Positions 12,350 to 27,887 of a stretch of 64,000 nt of DNA are shown here, piece by piece (position 1 is the first letter of the stretch; every line of letters starts with the position of its first letter). Origin of the DNA: Pterobdella sp. o SKG-2022 (taxonomy: Eukaryota > Annelida > Clitellata > Hirudinida > Piscicolidae); contig OZ038325.1 of the NCBI GenBank assembly GCA_964035795.1, positions 7,224,582 to 7,288,581 of the forward strand, in the 5' to 3' direction. A program made the position numbers and the translations under genes. Below the pieces are notes generated by a model, which saw only the letters and a list, made by a program, of their open reading frames with translations, was not told the DNA's origin and ran no database searches.

Positions 12350-13240
12350 GGTTACATGACGTAATTTTTTCTCCATACTTGTCTATCAGCCATAGCAGTA
12401 CGTAATTTGTTAGAAGTCAGCCTTGTGTCTTTTTGAAATACGTCTTTCAGTGTTATACTTGGACGATCTCTTCTACGACACTCTTTTGGCATCCAGAACA
12501 ACAGAGTTTTTGCAGGCTTTTTGTGCTGTGCTACAAATCCAGCTTTCTTCACTGCAGCATTGGTCATTATCTAGGATTCATACCCATATACCAGTATGGA
12601 CTCAACAGTAGATTTAAAAATCCTAACTTTTGTTTTTGTAGTAATGCGAGAGTTCCAGATTTTTTCTAGAAAGTTGAGAGCGCCCCATTATTTTTCAATT
12701 CGGGTGTTGATTTCTCTAGAAGATTTGGTGTAACCTCGCAAGTAAAAAAAATCATCAACCTTTTCAATTTCGACACCATTCATAGCATGAATATGACTCT
12801 CTACATAGGAATTAAAATGCATTGCTTTAGTCTTGCTTGCATTGAGGAAGAGACCTATTTTTTGAGTTGCGGTCCCGACTTTGTGGAGAAGAAACTCAGC
12901 TTTGTTGATCGTATCTTTGGCAAATGAAAGTTTGGCGAGTTTCTCGGAAGGGACTCTACGACTTCCTCTTCTCTTAAGAGTCAACCCATCTGGAGGAAAA
13001 ATTGAGGTGCTGAGAGTATAATCCAAGCAAATGATGAAAAGAAACGGAGTGAGTGGGTCCCCTTATAAAACGCCATTATCGACCTGAAAGATTTCAGTAT
13101 TGCCTTCAGAGGTTACATCACTCGTATTGCATTAACGATTTTAGAGGGAATTCCATATGCAACAAGGATTTTGAGCATTTTAGACCAGTTTATCGAGTCA
13201 TATGCTTTTTTTAAATCGATGAAATTTATCACAGCTTTTT
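12350..13240 (-). mobile_element. Decayed non-LTR retrotransposon, reverse transcriptase and C-terminus
   Basis: Read on the minus strand from 13240: [16 protein letters not shown] (RT motif with catalytic Asp), then after a frameshift GVL*GDPLTPFLFIICLDY (stop within the motif), SFAKD where an active enzyme has (Y/F)ADD, IGLFLNASKTKAMHF and VDDFFYLRGYTKSS. At the end is ECRRRDRPS...AMADRQVW, matching the R-R-G-R-P...A.DR..W tail common in RTE-like invertebrate elements. Stops, frameshifts and the lost catalytic Asp show it is dead. The endonuclease end is missing. Clade assignment is from motif memory only. Confidence 0.8.
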
Positions 13241-13260
13241 TTTGTGGTTAAGCAACTCTT

Positions 13261-13510
13261 CTATGATAAATTGGTAGATGGATGGATAGATAGATGGTTG
13301 GATGGAAGGATGGATAGACGGATGGATAGATGAATGGGTGAATGGATAAATAGATTGATGAATAAATGGATGAATAGATGGATAGACCGATCGATGAATA
13401 AGTGAACAAATAAATGGATGAATGATAAGATGAGTAAATATTTATATAGATGGATGGATAGATGAATAAATGGATAAAGATATGGACAGATGAGCGAGAT
13501 AAGCAGACGT
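13261..13510. repeat. GATG/GATA tetranucleotide array
   Basis: Degenerate GGAT/AGAT/GAAT array directly beside the LINE remnant. Confidence 0.85.
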
Positions 13511-15620
13511 AGATTGCATAGGGACATTAATCAGGGATTAATGACCAATAAAATCACGCCATTATTTGAAACATACATTCACACATTCATCATGCAATTC
13601 ATCTATGCATGTATGCTTGTGAGGTGAATGGATGGATTTAGAATGAAAGAATTTTTTGGCGAAGAGAAGCTCTACAAAAACGCTTATGAAAACCCAAAAA
13701 TAAATTATATAAAAAATTTTAGAAATCAAACATAAAAACAAAAATATGGAAAAAATACATCGAACAAACCTTCAAAGAAACAAAAAATATATATATATAT
13801 ATATAAAACAACACACAACTCATTCGAGGTTCAAAAACAATTAAGACCATTTTAACACCTCTGTGACCTAAGCATGAAAAAGATACATATAAGAGCATTT
13901 TTGTCTTCTTCCAAACTAGAAAGGTGAGGGTAAGTGAGGCCAAGAGGGTTGTTCGAGTGTGCTATAGTTTCCAATATCACATGTGTTTTAGATGTTTTTA
14001 ATTATTTGAACATAAGCTTAAGTGTCTGAATGTTACTCCGATGTAGTGAATTTCAAGATAGGAAAAATTATGAACAAACGTACAAAAAAATACAAAAAAG
14101 CAAAAACATCAACATGGACAAAAACAAACAATCAAAAAACAAAACAGACAAACAAACACACACACACACACAAAACACACACACATCGGATAGATAAAAT
14201 CGAAAGTCTTAAAATGCAGATGATGATTAAAAGTTGGCGGGACTTCTGGGAAAATGATTTGAAAAAATACGTATAAAAACATATTTAATACGTAAAACTA
14301 TTTATACAGAAAATTACCTTTGCTAAATATAGCTGTTATCTACAAAATCTTACATGATAAAACACTAATAGAAGTTCAAAAAAAATACTCAAATAAACAA
14401 TTGTTGAAAATTTTAGAAATATCCGCTAGTAAAATTTGATAGTTAGTTTATTAATCAAAAAATTCTTCAGAGTTTTGTTTACCGGAAATTGAACAGTGTG
14501 GTTATAAAAATATATTTACGTGGAAAAAACCCAATGTTAAAAATAAAACGTTAATGGTTGGATGGTGAGAATATTATAAGTAATACCGTGCAAAAATATA
14601 AAAGATTTTCAGAATTTTTTTGAAAAAAAAACAGAAAATAACATTTCAATAACCTTCAGGTTAGTTGGGTTTATTCATAAGCAGATTATAAAAAATTAAT
14701 TTTTTGATGCTGAATAAAAAACTGTGTTAGTGAAATAAAAAAGTGACGAAAAAAGATTAAAAAAAAATAAAAAACAAAATCAGAAATAAAGCTTACAAAA
14801 ATTAAAAAAAAAGCAGATAAATAAAAGCAAAACATATAAAAACAGGAGCAAAATAGATAAAAAACAAAAACAAAACGGCATAGGACAGTGTGGGAATGGA
14901 CTTGCTAATCCTGATCTATATACCTGCTAGTACTGCTGTTTGTCTTTGTGTCTTCCTGCCATTGTTCTGTTCGCTATGTTGGCGTATATTTGCGATTATT
15001 CATAAGCTTTATTCTTGTGTGTTTTGTGATTTTTGCCTTTCATGCTTGAACCGCCAAATTCATATTCCACTTTTGAATTCCTTATTTAGTGGAGAATAGG
15101 TGGGTGGTGGATGGGTGATGAGTAGTGATTGAAGTGTGGGTGATAGGTTGGTAGAAGAGATGAGTGTGTGAATGGAGGGTGGATGGATGGGTGGGTGTGA
15201 GAGATGAGCCTAGTTATGTAGTGGATGGGTTTTTGGAAAATAAAAGTAGAGTAGCTAGGTGAATGATTGATGGATAAAGAGTGAATGAATGAGTGAATGA
15301 ATGAATAAACCGACAGATGATTGGATAGGTTGACAGTTAAACAGTAAAACCACCAACCAACAGTAATCCCGAAACAATGAATCAAAACAGATAAAACACT
15401 AATAATTATCCAAGCAAAAGCAAGTTATTGGAAAGATACACATGATGGAAAATTGGCGATGAAAGGCAGATTTTGGCACCATTTGTTTGTGTCGCTTATC
15501 AGTGCTATGCTGTTCCGCTCGGTGACTTACACTAATAACGACACTAATAGATACCAAAACGATAATAATAGCATTGATATTATTGGTAATAATAATAATA
15601 ACAAAAATAATAACTTCTAC
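13511..15620. other. Intergenic A+T-rich stretch
   Basis: A/T-dominated with a short AC tract (about 14156-14185), a degenerate GGTG/GGAT/GAAT tract (about 15100-15310) and many A-runs. No exon-like island, RNA gene or conserved domain was recognised. Confidence 0.55.
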
Positions 15621-15632
15621 TAATACTACTAT

Positions 15633-15728
<96 letters not shown>

Positions 15729-15765
15729 CACCACCACCACCATCACCACCACCATCACCATTCCA
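15621..15765. repeat. (ACT)n to (ACC)n compound microsatellite
   Basis: About 95 bases of pure ACT repeat switch without interruption into ACC repeats near 15719, ending in CACCATCACC. Thr- and Val-run frames here are artefacts. Confidence 0.95.
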
Positions 15766-17094
<1,329 letters not shown>

Positions 17095-17104
17095 CTTGCG
17101 TTCA

Positions 17105-17307
17105 TCCACCATGAGGTAGGTGCAAAGGATTGAGAGATGAGCATTTTTCTTGTGGTTATAAATGCCTTGTGGTTTGAAATTCAACCCGCAGTATTGACAC
17201 TTTATGCTTGCTTGTGTCTGGTGCTTCTTTCTCACGTGGTTTGCCAGACCTGCTTTATTGGCAGCTACTCTGTTGCATCTCGGAAACGTGCAGGATAAGA
17301 CTGTCAA
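17105..17307 (-). pseudogene. C2H2 zinc-finger tail of a non-LTR retrotransposon
   Basis: The minus strand reads SCTFPRCNRVAANKAGLANH then VRKKH, followed by IKCQYCGLNFKPQGIYNHKK. These are two C2H2-type fingers in the arrangement found at the C-terminus of some invertebrate LINE polyproteins (C..C.R....AGL..H...H). No upstream reverse transcriptase remains: a TTG array lies on the 5' side and a CA array on the 3' side. A host zinc-finger exon is less likely, because the AGLANH..KKH pattern is characteristic of the transposon tail. Confidence 0.6.
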
Positions 17308-17700
17308 AACTGTTGTTATTGTTGCTATTGTTTTGATTGCTGTTGCTATTATTGTAGTTGTTGTTGCTCTTTGTTTTTAGAATTTTTGTTGTTGCTATTG
17401 TTTCGATTGTTGTTGATGCTTTTGTTTTGATTGTTGCTATGCTTGTTGCTGCTGTTGTTTTGCTTGTTGCTATTGTTGTTGTTGCTGTTATTGTTTTGAT
17501 AAATGATGCTATTGTTTTGATTGATGTTGCTATATTTGTTGTTGTTGTTGTTGTTGCTCTTTTTATTTCGATTATTGTTGTAGCCATTGTTTTCGATTGT
17601 TGTTGTTTTATTGTTTTGATTGTTGTGGCTATTATTGTTGTTTTTGTTACTTCTGTTGTTTCGATTGTTGTTGTTGTTCTTGTTGCTTTATTTGTGCTTC
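17308..17700. repeat. Imperfect TTG/TTA minisatellite
   Basis: Degenerate array of TTGTTGTTGCTATTG and TTTTGATTG units. The long hydrophobic Val/Ile-rich frame on the plus strand and the Thr/Ala frame on the minus strand are artefacts. Confidence 0.85.
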
Positions 17701-18151
17701 TGAAATCGTTTATAGCACTACGTTTTTGTCCTGCATGATTCCAATAACAATCACCAGTTTAAGGCTGAACTTTGTTGGGTTGCCAAGGCTTTTTACAGTC
17801 TAGCACCCAATTCTCTCAATCTTTTCTGTGGATATGGTGTGTGTTGCCCTTTGCACTGGTAAGTTATCAGCTGTACACAGTGTTGTAGCTGTTTTGCTGT
17901 ATTACTTAACGTAATTGTAGCAGAGCTGTTAGCTTCGTATAATTTTTCTTAATCCGCTGGGTTTTACCTGTCAACTGCTTTTTTTAAACTGAAGAGATTT
18001 TTTATTTTTCAAGCTTTGAGCAATATCTTCAACAAAATTGAATAACTTATGTTTTTTGGTAACAGAAACAGCGTTTTGTAGCAAAGAATTTAATCTTTAA
18101 CTATCGTAATAAGCAAAAATATACGGAGCAGCTAACACAGCTTCGTGGCTT

Positions 18152-18240
<89 letters not shown>

Positions 18241-18723
18241 AAGTTTAAATTGAAGCCGCTTTTGACACAAATTCTTTCCAAATTAACCAAAATTTTTGGT
18301 AAGTCCAATTTTATCGCTTGCAAATACTGAAGTTTTATGATGAATAATTTTATTGTTAATATAATAAATATATCCAATAAAAATTTCTATACAAATTTTA
18401 TATCTACATTAAAAACAAAAAAAAAAAAAAAAAATAGTTGCAACAGTAGATGTCTCTGCAGTTTGATATATATTAAAAGTATCTCTCATAAATACCACAT
18501 TCTTCCCGCGTAAACTGGGTGTTCTCCCAGTTATTTACACAACATATTCCATATATTTCAATGGTATTTTTGAGGTATACATCGGCCTTAAGGGTATCCA
18601 CCATTGGTAGATTTCTGAGAGCTGACTATTGCAGTAATTAATTACTTTTTATGTCGTATGTTGCGGTTATTTGGTGGAGTTTAAGCTCCGATTGGTTTTA
18701 TACTTTGTTGTTTTACCATTAGT
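17701..18723. other. Intergenic sequence with a CA array
   Basis: Non-coding. It holds a (CA)n array at about 18153-18230 flowing into TATATA, a 20-base A-run near 18417, and an AACTGGGTGTTCTCCCAGTT inverted-repeat patch near 18514. No gene was recognised. Confidence 0.55.
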
Positions 18724-19005
18724 TTAAAGATAAGCTCTGATTGTGTTTGTATATACATTGAATTTACATCGAAGATCTTGCATACCTTCAATTTTATTTA
18801 GATTAGCTGAAATGTGACGATGTGGTAATATTTCTATGTATGTCAAATACTTAATTCTTGTTAAATAGTTTGATAACGGTTCCATACTCTCTTCCATTGC
18901 CAACCCAATCTTTAGGTTTAATTCATATTCCAACATCTTTGTTTCTGTTTTAAATCTTTTGGGGGCCTCCGCCATTAAAACCATATTTCGGTTTTTTTCT
19001 AGCAC
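18724..19005 (-). CDS. Uncharacterised open reading frame of up to 93 codons
   Basis: On the minus strand an ATG-led frame reads MLEKNRNMVLMAEAPKRFKT, later LEYELNLKIGLAMEES and LPHRHISANLNKIEGMQDLR, with mixed, non-repetitive composition quite unlike neighbouring frames. Just upstream on the same strand (19006-19022) is GTGCGCATGCGATG, close to an NRF-1-type promoter motif. I do not recognise a family. It could be a small gene, a retrocopy or part of a transposon. Alternative starts at the second or third methionine are equally possible. Confidence 0.35.
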   Translation of the reverse strand: MLEKNRNMVLMAEAPKRFKTETKMLEYELNLKIGLAMEESMEPLSNYLTRIKYLTYIEILPHRHISANLNKIEGMQDLRCKFNVYTNTIRAYL

Positions 19006-19829
<824 letters not shown>

Positions 19830-20316
19830 GTTATATTAACACCACTATTATTGTTTTTATTAGCAGTATTTTTCTTATTATTGTTCTTCTTATTATTATT
19901 TTTCTATGTTTTTTATTATTCCTTCTCAAAATAAATTGCCGACAGTTTATGGGTATTAATTTTGCAACTTTTCTCAATCTTTAGGGAATCTAAAGTATTC
20001 GGAAATACTCATATCATTTTTTGGTTTTCAATTCTGTTCCATGAATATTTCCAGTATACTTTCCATAATTTTTCCACTTTATTCTGTATCAGAATTTTAA
20101 CTGTATTCTAATCTATTTGCAACTATGCATAATGACTAGCATTCACATAAAGTAACCAACTATTTCTATAGGTATTTTGAATAATTATATATTTTAAACT
20201 CCATTCAGATTCATTACTTATTTTTATTATTACCAATACTTATCTCACTCATTTTTTTATTTAATACTTCAAGCTTTATTTATTTTAATTATCATGTTAG
20301 TTTTTATTCATCTGTT

Positions 20317-20317
<1 letters not shown>

Positions 20318-20376
<59 letters not shown>

Positions 20377-20400
20377 GTCAATTTGTATAGCGCCAAGGAA
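20318..20400 (-). mobile_element. Short LINE/SINE 3' tail with (ATT)n end
   Basis: Minus strand: TTGGCGCTATACAAATTGACC followed by pure ATT repeat (plus strand AAT, 20318-20374). A GCGCTATA-type 3' end followed by a trinucleotide tail is the same layout as the 3' end of the large LINE at 56771. This is therefore probably a severely 5'-truncated copy or related SINE. Confidence 0.5.
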
Positions 20401-21085
20401 AGCAACTTAGTTATTTTGAGCATTCTTTTATTTATTATATATATTAATTTTAGTGTTACTTATTGTCTATATAAACCTTCATATGAATAATTCAATAGAA
20501 ACTTGTATTAATTATTATTATTTGACTTTTATTCAATTAAATTCAAGTATCTTGTATTGATTAATATCTTCAAAAAATAATTTTGGTTTGTTGAACTCAT
20601 GGGAAATTCCATTGCATTTCAGCGTTATATTTTATTTTTTAAAAACCAAAAATGTGTTTGCTGCAGAGGATTTAAAAAACATTCCACAAACTATATCATC
20701 CTTCATCTTCTCCTCATCTTCTCCAGGATGGTTTATGGAAAGAATATTATGAAGCTGGAAGAATTATTTATTAGAACGATAAAAGAAATCACAGTGGCGT
20801 GAAAATGATTTAATTATTCCGAGTTGATGATAGCTACCAAAACCAAAACTGAGAAGCGAAAAATCTCATTTTGTGGAATTAATTACTAATATTTAACTTA
20901 AAAAAGCTAAAAATAGCAGCAAATCACAAAACTATAAAGTAGGTCAGCATCACACAACCACCAATAAAACTGAAATGAAATTGAATCAGAAAATCTAGCA
21001 TGAATAATTGAGGCACACTGAGCAGGTGGATTAGTGGAATGAAAAGATAGGAAAGATTTAAAAGTTATAAAATTTTAAATTTAAA
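20401..21085. other. Upstream region of the Gln-rich gene
   Basis: A+T-rich. A strong acceptor-like TTCTCCTCATCTTCTCCAG ends at about 20726, and the next 75 bases have a short frame (MVYGKNIMKLEELF) that ends in TGA. A non-coding 5' exon is possible. No core promoter could be assigned. Confidence 0.35.
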
Positions 21086-22087
21086 ATGGCCACCACTTTG
21101 TTTTTGTTGTTGTCATTGTTGCCACCTTCCGTCACCTCCTTAGCAACTGAATGGGTTTTACTAAATGACTCTTTTCGCGTTGCCATGACAACTTCATTGA
21201 CACCTACTACCACGCCATTCTCATTTTCTTCTTCTTCATCCTTTTCTTTACGATCATCATTATCATCATCACTTCCTTCTTCTTCCTCATCTTTTTCAAA
21301 TTTCACATCCTCACCTTCTTCAAACCATCACTTTCATTTTTTTCATCAAAAAAGACAGTTACCAGTTGCCCCTTTTGAAGAATATTATTTTGCGCAACCC
21401 GAAAACACCCAAAAACAACAACAAGCAAATCAACAACATCAACAAAAACAACAAAAAACACAGAAAACAGCCGAGCAATCAAAAAGGCTCCATCAATCAG
21501 AAGACTTGTCACAATTGACTCAACCCTTTCCAACATATCCACCTCAACATCTTTTTCACTTCTACAAACAGAATATGTTGCAGCAACAACTACAACAACA
21601 ACAAATACCACAACAACAACAGCTGCAACAGAAACAAAAACCACAAAAACAACTACATCAAAAACAAAAAGAAACATTTCAAAACACAAAAATACAACAA
21701 CAAAAATATAAGCCATCCCACGAACAACAACAAAATTATGAAAACTTTTTTGCACAAAACCAACAAAACATACAAACAAACAAAAACAAGCAACAACTAG
21801 TCTACCAACAAACAAACAAAAACAATCAACAACAACAAAATCAACAACAACAAAAAAATCAACAACAACAACAACAAATAAACACACACCAAAGCTTACT
21901 GCAAAACTCAATTCCATTAACAAGGGGACAGACATATTTTATTCCAGAAGCAGAACAATATGAACAAAAAGTTTACGATTATTTTGATTATTATCACCCT
22001 CAACAAAACAATCAACCACCCTTGTACTACCAACCCAACAACCAACTGGGATATAATGCTTATAATCTTCAATATAGGAAATATTTG

Positions 22088-22139
<52 letters not shown>

Positions 22140-22970
22140 GTCAAAAGCCTAATCGACCTTTCATTCCTAATTATTGGTTGGAAACAAATAACTGGTATGG
22201 AATTCCTTCAATAAATGAAGACGAGCAAGAGATTCTCCAGCTACCATATACACCACCCTTAAAATACACAAAATTCCTACCCCAAGACACACCACCACAC
22301 CACTACACTCTACCATCACAACACTCGCCCCAACTACAAAACACACTTTCTTTACAACATTTACCACAAAAAAATCTGGAAGGGCAAAAATTGAAACAAA
22401 ATTATTTCATGAATTCTCAACAACAAAACATTTTGCTCAACAGCCAACATCAACAACAATACGACAACAAAATGTTGCATCGGACTTCAACATATCGTTT
22501 TTTTCCTCCAAAAAACCCTTACCTAAACACCAATTTCTACCAACAGTTCCCTCAACAATATAAACAGATGAAATACAATCAAAGACAACAATCACAGTAC
22601 AACCAATACAATCGACAAAAATTGAAAAATATGAATCAACAATACAAACAACAACAACAACTATGGGAAAATAATCAACAAAACACATCATACAACATCA
22701 CAAAGTATTTTTCTCAACAACCACAGCAACAAAGCTACAACAACAATTACTACTTGCAACCCAGCACAACAGCACTAAAAGCCATTTCTAACCCCGTCTT
22801 TCAACATTTTCAACAACAACAGCTAATAAACCGACAACAACAGATACAACAAAAGCCAGCAGACACAAACATACAAGCGCTTCCGAGAGTGTTGCAGCCG
22901 TTGCTTCTACAAAAACAAATCTTGTCCAAATATGGCAACTTGAAGCATAAAATCAAAACAGATGATGATG
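21086..22970 (+). CDS. First coding exon of a secreted or membrane Gln-rich protein
   Basis: A 628-codon exon beginning at an ATG with A at -3 and an in-frame TAA 18 bases upstream, and ending at GATGATGATG|gtgagt (phase 1). The first 20 residues, MATTLFLLLSLLPPSVTSLA, look like a signal peptide. A Ser/Thr-rich stretch follows, then QKRQLPVAPFEEYYFAQP with a dibasic pair. The remaining 500 or so residues are dominated by Gln with Asn, Tyr, Pro and His (prion-like composition), with no cysteine pattern or known domain. The DNA is CAA-rich, so the Gln runs reflect CAA-repeat expansion within an open frame. The next exon was not found. This could be an independent gene or the far-upstream first exon of the receptor gene at 48722; phases (1 then 0) require at least one missing exon in that case. 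Confidence 0.72.
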
Positions 22971-25900
22971 GTGAGTGTGGGGGTGTGTTTTTGAGTTTTT
23001 GTTGATTTTGTCTTAGTTTTTGTTGTTTTGTTGTGACAGAGTGTTGGTTGAAACAAATTTTTGTTGGATTGTGGAATTCTTCATGATTCCCGCGTGAGAT
23101 GGTTTTTGAAGACGGGCTGTTGTGATGTGTGGTTGCTTATATGTATTTTAATGGTGGTTTTTGAGTTATTGGGATGATGGTGTAAGAAACATGATTATAA
23201 TGAGATGAAGTGGAGAAAAAATGATGAGATTGTGATTAGGGTAATAATGATGATGAAAACAATGGAGAAGAAGAAAATGATGTTGGAGCTAAATTAGAAC
23301 ATAAAAATATTACTGAAGACACAAGGAAATAGTTATAATTACAAAACAAGTGACAAGTGATGTGTTTACAATGAAGTGGTATTAAATGTCAATGTATTGA
23401 AGAAGATGAATGGAAAAAAAAGAAATGACGAAAGTGAGTAAAAAGAAAATGGAGAAAAAGAAGAAAAACAAAAAAAAAGGAGAAAAAAATCATAAGAAGA
23501 GGTAAAAAAAGAAAGGGGAGAGAAAGAGGAGGGAAAGGAAAAAAAAGAGGAGGAGAAGGAAGAAAAGATGGAGAAAGAAGAAGATTAAAGGGAGTAGGAA
23601 GAGAAAGAGGAGGAGGATGAGATAGAAGTAGTAATGATAGCAAGATGGTCTTTTATTTATTAAAACACAGGTTTATGTTCAATTAAGACTTATGGCATCA
23701 AAAACGCCCGCTTTTTCTAGTGTTTATTTATTGATTATCATTTTTTTATTTTTGCTTCATTTTTTTTTGTGTTTTATTTTCTCGTCCATCGTTTCTCTTT
23801 TCAATTTTTTTTAAAACCTAAGAAATTTTATGTCTCTCCAGTTTCCTTTAAAAAGATTAAAGTGAAAAATAATGCAAGAAAGAAAAAAGTTATAAATAAT
23901 ACAATTAATGGAAATAAAATGAAAGATTAATAAAAAAGCTAAAAATAAAATATTAAAAAAAAATATATAAATATATTCATATAAATGAAAATAACACACA
24001 CACCGCTGTGGGGATAAAAAATTATTAAATATAACTTGCAATCAGAGACAGTCAAGTGTCTTATTCCTGAAACTTCATTGCACATAATGTGGCACATTTG
24101 ATCTGTTGTTATTCTTAAATCCTTCAGATAATTCTTATTTTAGCTCGTTCAGATGGATCTTTAAGTTGACTGGTTTTATTTGCGAAACTTCAAGTTTTAA
24201 AAGTGAACTGATGATCTTGAAGTGTTTTTGAAATTTGAAATTGCAGTTTAAATTAATTGATTAACATAATCATCCTTGAACTACTCAAACGGAAACACTT
24301 TTTAGAGTTTTTTTATTTGGCTCGAAGAAATAAAATCATTCAACTAGTTTTTAATTAAAAAAAAAACGAGTCAGAACGCAATTAAATACGAATTAATTTA
24401 ATTAAAATGAATATATTGCTAAATCCAACTTTAAATTTTTAAAACTAAAAACTTCCATCACTTTTTGCTTCAAAGTTCTTATGTATCCTTATATCTTGAC
24501 GTCAAATCACTAACAATGAGAATACTTCAACAATAACACAAATAATAATGATAATAACAATAATAATAATAATAATAATAATAATAAAGATATAAATAAG
24601 AAAAAGAAAAAAGTTAAAAATTGCAACAAAACTAATAATGAAAAAAAAGTGGAAAACTGACCAAGCTTGTGTTTGAAAAATTGAAAACAAGTAACGATAC
24701 TAATAATAAAAGAGAACAGATTGTCACAAAATAAAAATGAGAAAATAAATGGAAATAACAAAAATAGCAGCAATAACACTGATCATGGAAAAAATAATAA
24801 CAGCAATGAAAGCAATAATAATAACAACAAGAACAATAGAAATGAAAAAATAATAAAAAAAAAAAAAGTTATAACAGTTGAAAAAATACACTAAACCCCA
24901 TGAAGTTATTGGTCAGAGACGTTGAGGACCAGTTTTTAAAACAAAACAAGACGCTAAATCAAAAAAACAACAATGTTTTTCGTCAAATTTTTTTTCATTT
25001 CCGTTTTTTCTTATTTATAGTTTTTGGTACTTGTGTTTTTATCATGGTGAATCGCAAGGGCAAATGGTTTAAAATACTGACCTATGAGATAAGATCAAAG
25101 GACCAATAGAATTGTTTGTATGATGAATATCCCCGCCAAAACTTTTTTATCCAAGAGTGTGGCTGATTGATATTAAAGGTGAGAAACTTCGAACTTTTCA
25201 ATCCATTATTTTTTTTTTTGTTTTTTTTTTTTGTTTTTTTTTTTTGGTTTTTATTCATCTTTTTTTTGTTATTTTGTTTTTTAAAATTTTTATTGTCTCT
25301 GTTAGTGAGACTTTTTTGGATTTTTTTTTTACCAATTTTTTTTATTGGTTTTATCCGTAATTTATTATTTCTACTTTTTTTTTGCAATCAAATAAAAGCA
25401 TTTAAAATCCAAGTATTTCATTAATATTTAAAGTTTTGCGTAGTAAAACTAAAACAGCAAAGAACTCAAAACCATTGAAAAGCAATTGAAATGCTTTTAT
25501 AGCTGGTTTTGTTTCGATTTGGCTGTTAATTTTTTTGAGCCAATCTTAAACCAAGATGGTTCAACTCAAAGGGTATTTTCACTTTGTTTTGGTTTAAAAG
25601 CTCTTGCACTTAGCGCCACTTGAGTCATACTAAATATTTTTTGCACTTAAATACTTCTCGACTATATTTGTATTGCAAGCATAGAATAATAGTAGAATGA
25701 TAAAAAAGACTAATATTTCAGATTTTCAGTTTTTTAATGGAGAAACACACATTCGACGCCTGTTCGTATTTCCCGCCAAATATCGATCTCTGGTGTTAAG
25801 TATGGTTATGGAGGCTTGATTTAATTTTAAATGTTACATTGGGGACTGATTATTGAACAAAAAATGGTAAAAAAGATGAGAGAAAACAAAGAAAAAAAAA

Positions 25901-26540
25901 AAAAGAAAAGTAGGAATTGAAATACAAAATGAAGGTGGGTAAATGAAAGAAAAAAAAATAAAAAATAAAAATTGGTGTGAAAATAGTTTCTAAGGTAAAA
26001 ATTGAATTTTTAAATAATGAAAAGCTTCAAATGATAAAACTAAAGATGCTCAAAAACAAAATAGTAGAAACTAACAGGATTAGCAATTTGAATTCATAAT
26101 TGTATTCATAAATAGCATCAAAATGAAGTTTTTTCAATAAAATTAAAAAAATAAAAATAACAATTAAAAGAGGTATGCCAAGCAATATAACTGAACCAAG
26201 AAGATAAATTTTTTGCTATTTTTCCCAATGTGATTTCTTGTGAAGGATGGTAAGAGCTGTTGAGTTGTTGAAAACTGCAAAAAAATTGAAGGGTTCAGAA
26301 TAGAATGAGTTGACATAGCTTAAACTATTTGGAACAGTTCAGACTTGCATGTTTGAATTTAGCTTACTCTCCACTTGGTTATTTCAATGAATAAGTGAAA
26401 ATAAAACAAAAATGAATTGAAAATAAATAAAACTAGTGATAAACACTGGAACAACAACGAAATAATTTTAAAATATTTTTTGATATATTAAATTGAATAA
26501 AAAATCAATAACTAAATCAAAACTCGAGCCTCTTAAACGA
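22971..26540 (+). other. Probable intron or intergenic DNA
   Basis: After the good donor at 22971 no matching acceptor exon is evident. Contents: a GA-rich purine tract (about 23400-23635), an AAT tract (about 24555-24590), T-runs (25200-25385) and a TGACGTCA motif at 24497-24504. Frames are all composition artefacts. Confidence 0.5.
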
Positions 26541-26563
26541 CCGGAACCCCTGGTAGAGGGCAT
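26541..26563 (+). repeat. Dispersed 23-bp motif, copy 1
   Basis: CCGGAACCCCTGGTAGAGGG then CAT. The reverse complement occurs at 41110-41132 with two changes. It sits in a G+C-richer patch (26525-26700) that also has TGACGTCA at 26649-26656. Confidence 0.6.
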
Positions 26564-26833
26564 AGAAATGGCTGACAAAGCAAACAATATGGCCGCTGTC
26601 ACTCTTTTTGGCTCCTCCTATTTATCGCGCATGCTTTGTCAATATTTGTGACGTCAGGCAAAGATTCTAAACAAGAGGCTTTTTTGTTGCTCGAAAAGGA
26701 AGTTGTTAACAACCGAATAATAATAAGGAGGCTATAAACAGTTGATCGATGCTGGCGTGGGAAAATAAAAATAATATTTATTTTAAAAATGGCAATAATA
26801 ATGTTGGAACTTATACTAATACGGATAACAAAA

Positions 26834-26859
26834 ACAACAACAACAACAACAACAACAAC

Positions 26860-26924
<65 letters not shown>

Positions 26925-26942
26925 TAATAATAATAATAATAA
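26834..26942. repeat. (AAC)n to (AAT)n compound microsatellite
   Basis: AAC units to about 26861, then AAT units with one interruption. The Asn-run frame is an artefact. Confidence 0.95.
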
Positions 26943-27404
26943 CAGAATCTGCATAATAGATAAAAAAAGATTGAGGTTAAAAAATTATTTCAAAATTATC
27001 TTTAAATACTTTAATAATTATGAGCTGAAAGTTCGGTATATCATATAATTAATGTAAGAAATAAATCAATACAATCTCAAAGATGATAAAACTAATGATA
27101 ACAATGCTATAATAAAAATAGTTTGAGAAACTCTGCAAGCCACGAGGATATAAAGAACGCAACTACTGAAATCGTTATTTATATTAATAGAAATAATAGC
27201 AGAAATGGAAATTTGAGAAAGTTGAAAACTGTGAAAATTAGAGAAATATTAATAAAGAATAATTTTCTAAAAAGATAATAAAAAAAATTAATTATAGATA
27301 AAAATAAAAACAATGAAAAACAATAAAAACCATTATAGATTGGAGAGGAGGGAGAAAAAGGGATATGAAAGGAGCAACTCTTATCATCACCACTATCATC
27401 GTGA

Positions 27405-27887
<483 letters not shown>

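Noticed and set aside
17358..17738. Val/Ile-rich apparent multi-pass membrane protein
   Set aside because: It is the TTG/ATT minisatellite read in one frame.
20725..20802. Exon after the strong TTCTCCTCATCTTCTCCAG acceptor
   Set aside because: All three frames end quickly with no domain; it may be a 5' non-coding exon but there is no positive evidence.
21303..21935. 210-codon minus-strand Val/Phe-rich frame opposite the Gln-rich exon
   Set aside because: Antisense shadow of CAA-rich coding sequence, without a splice or start context better than the plus strand.
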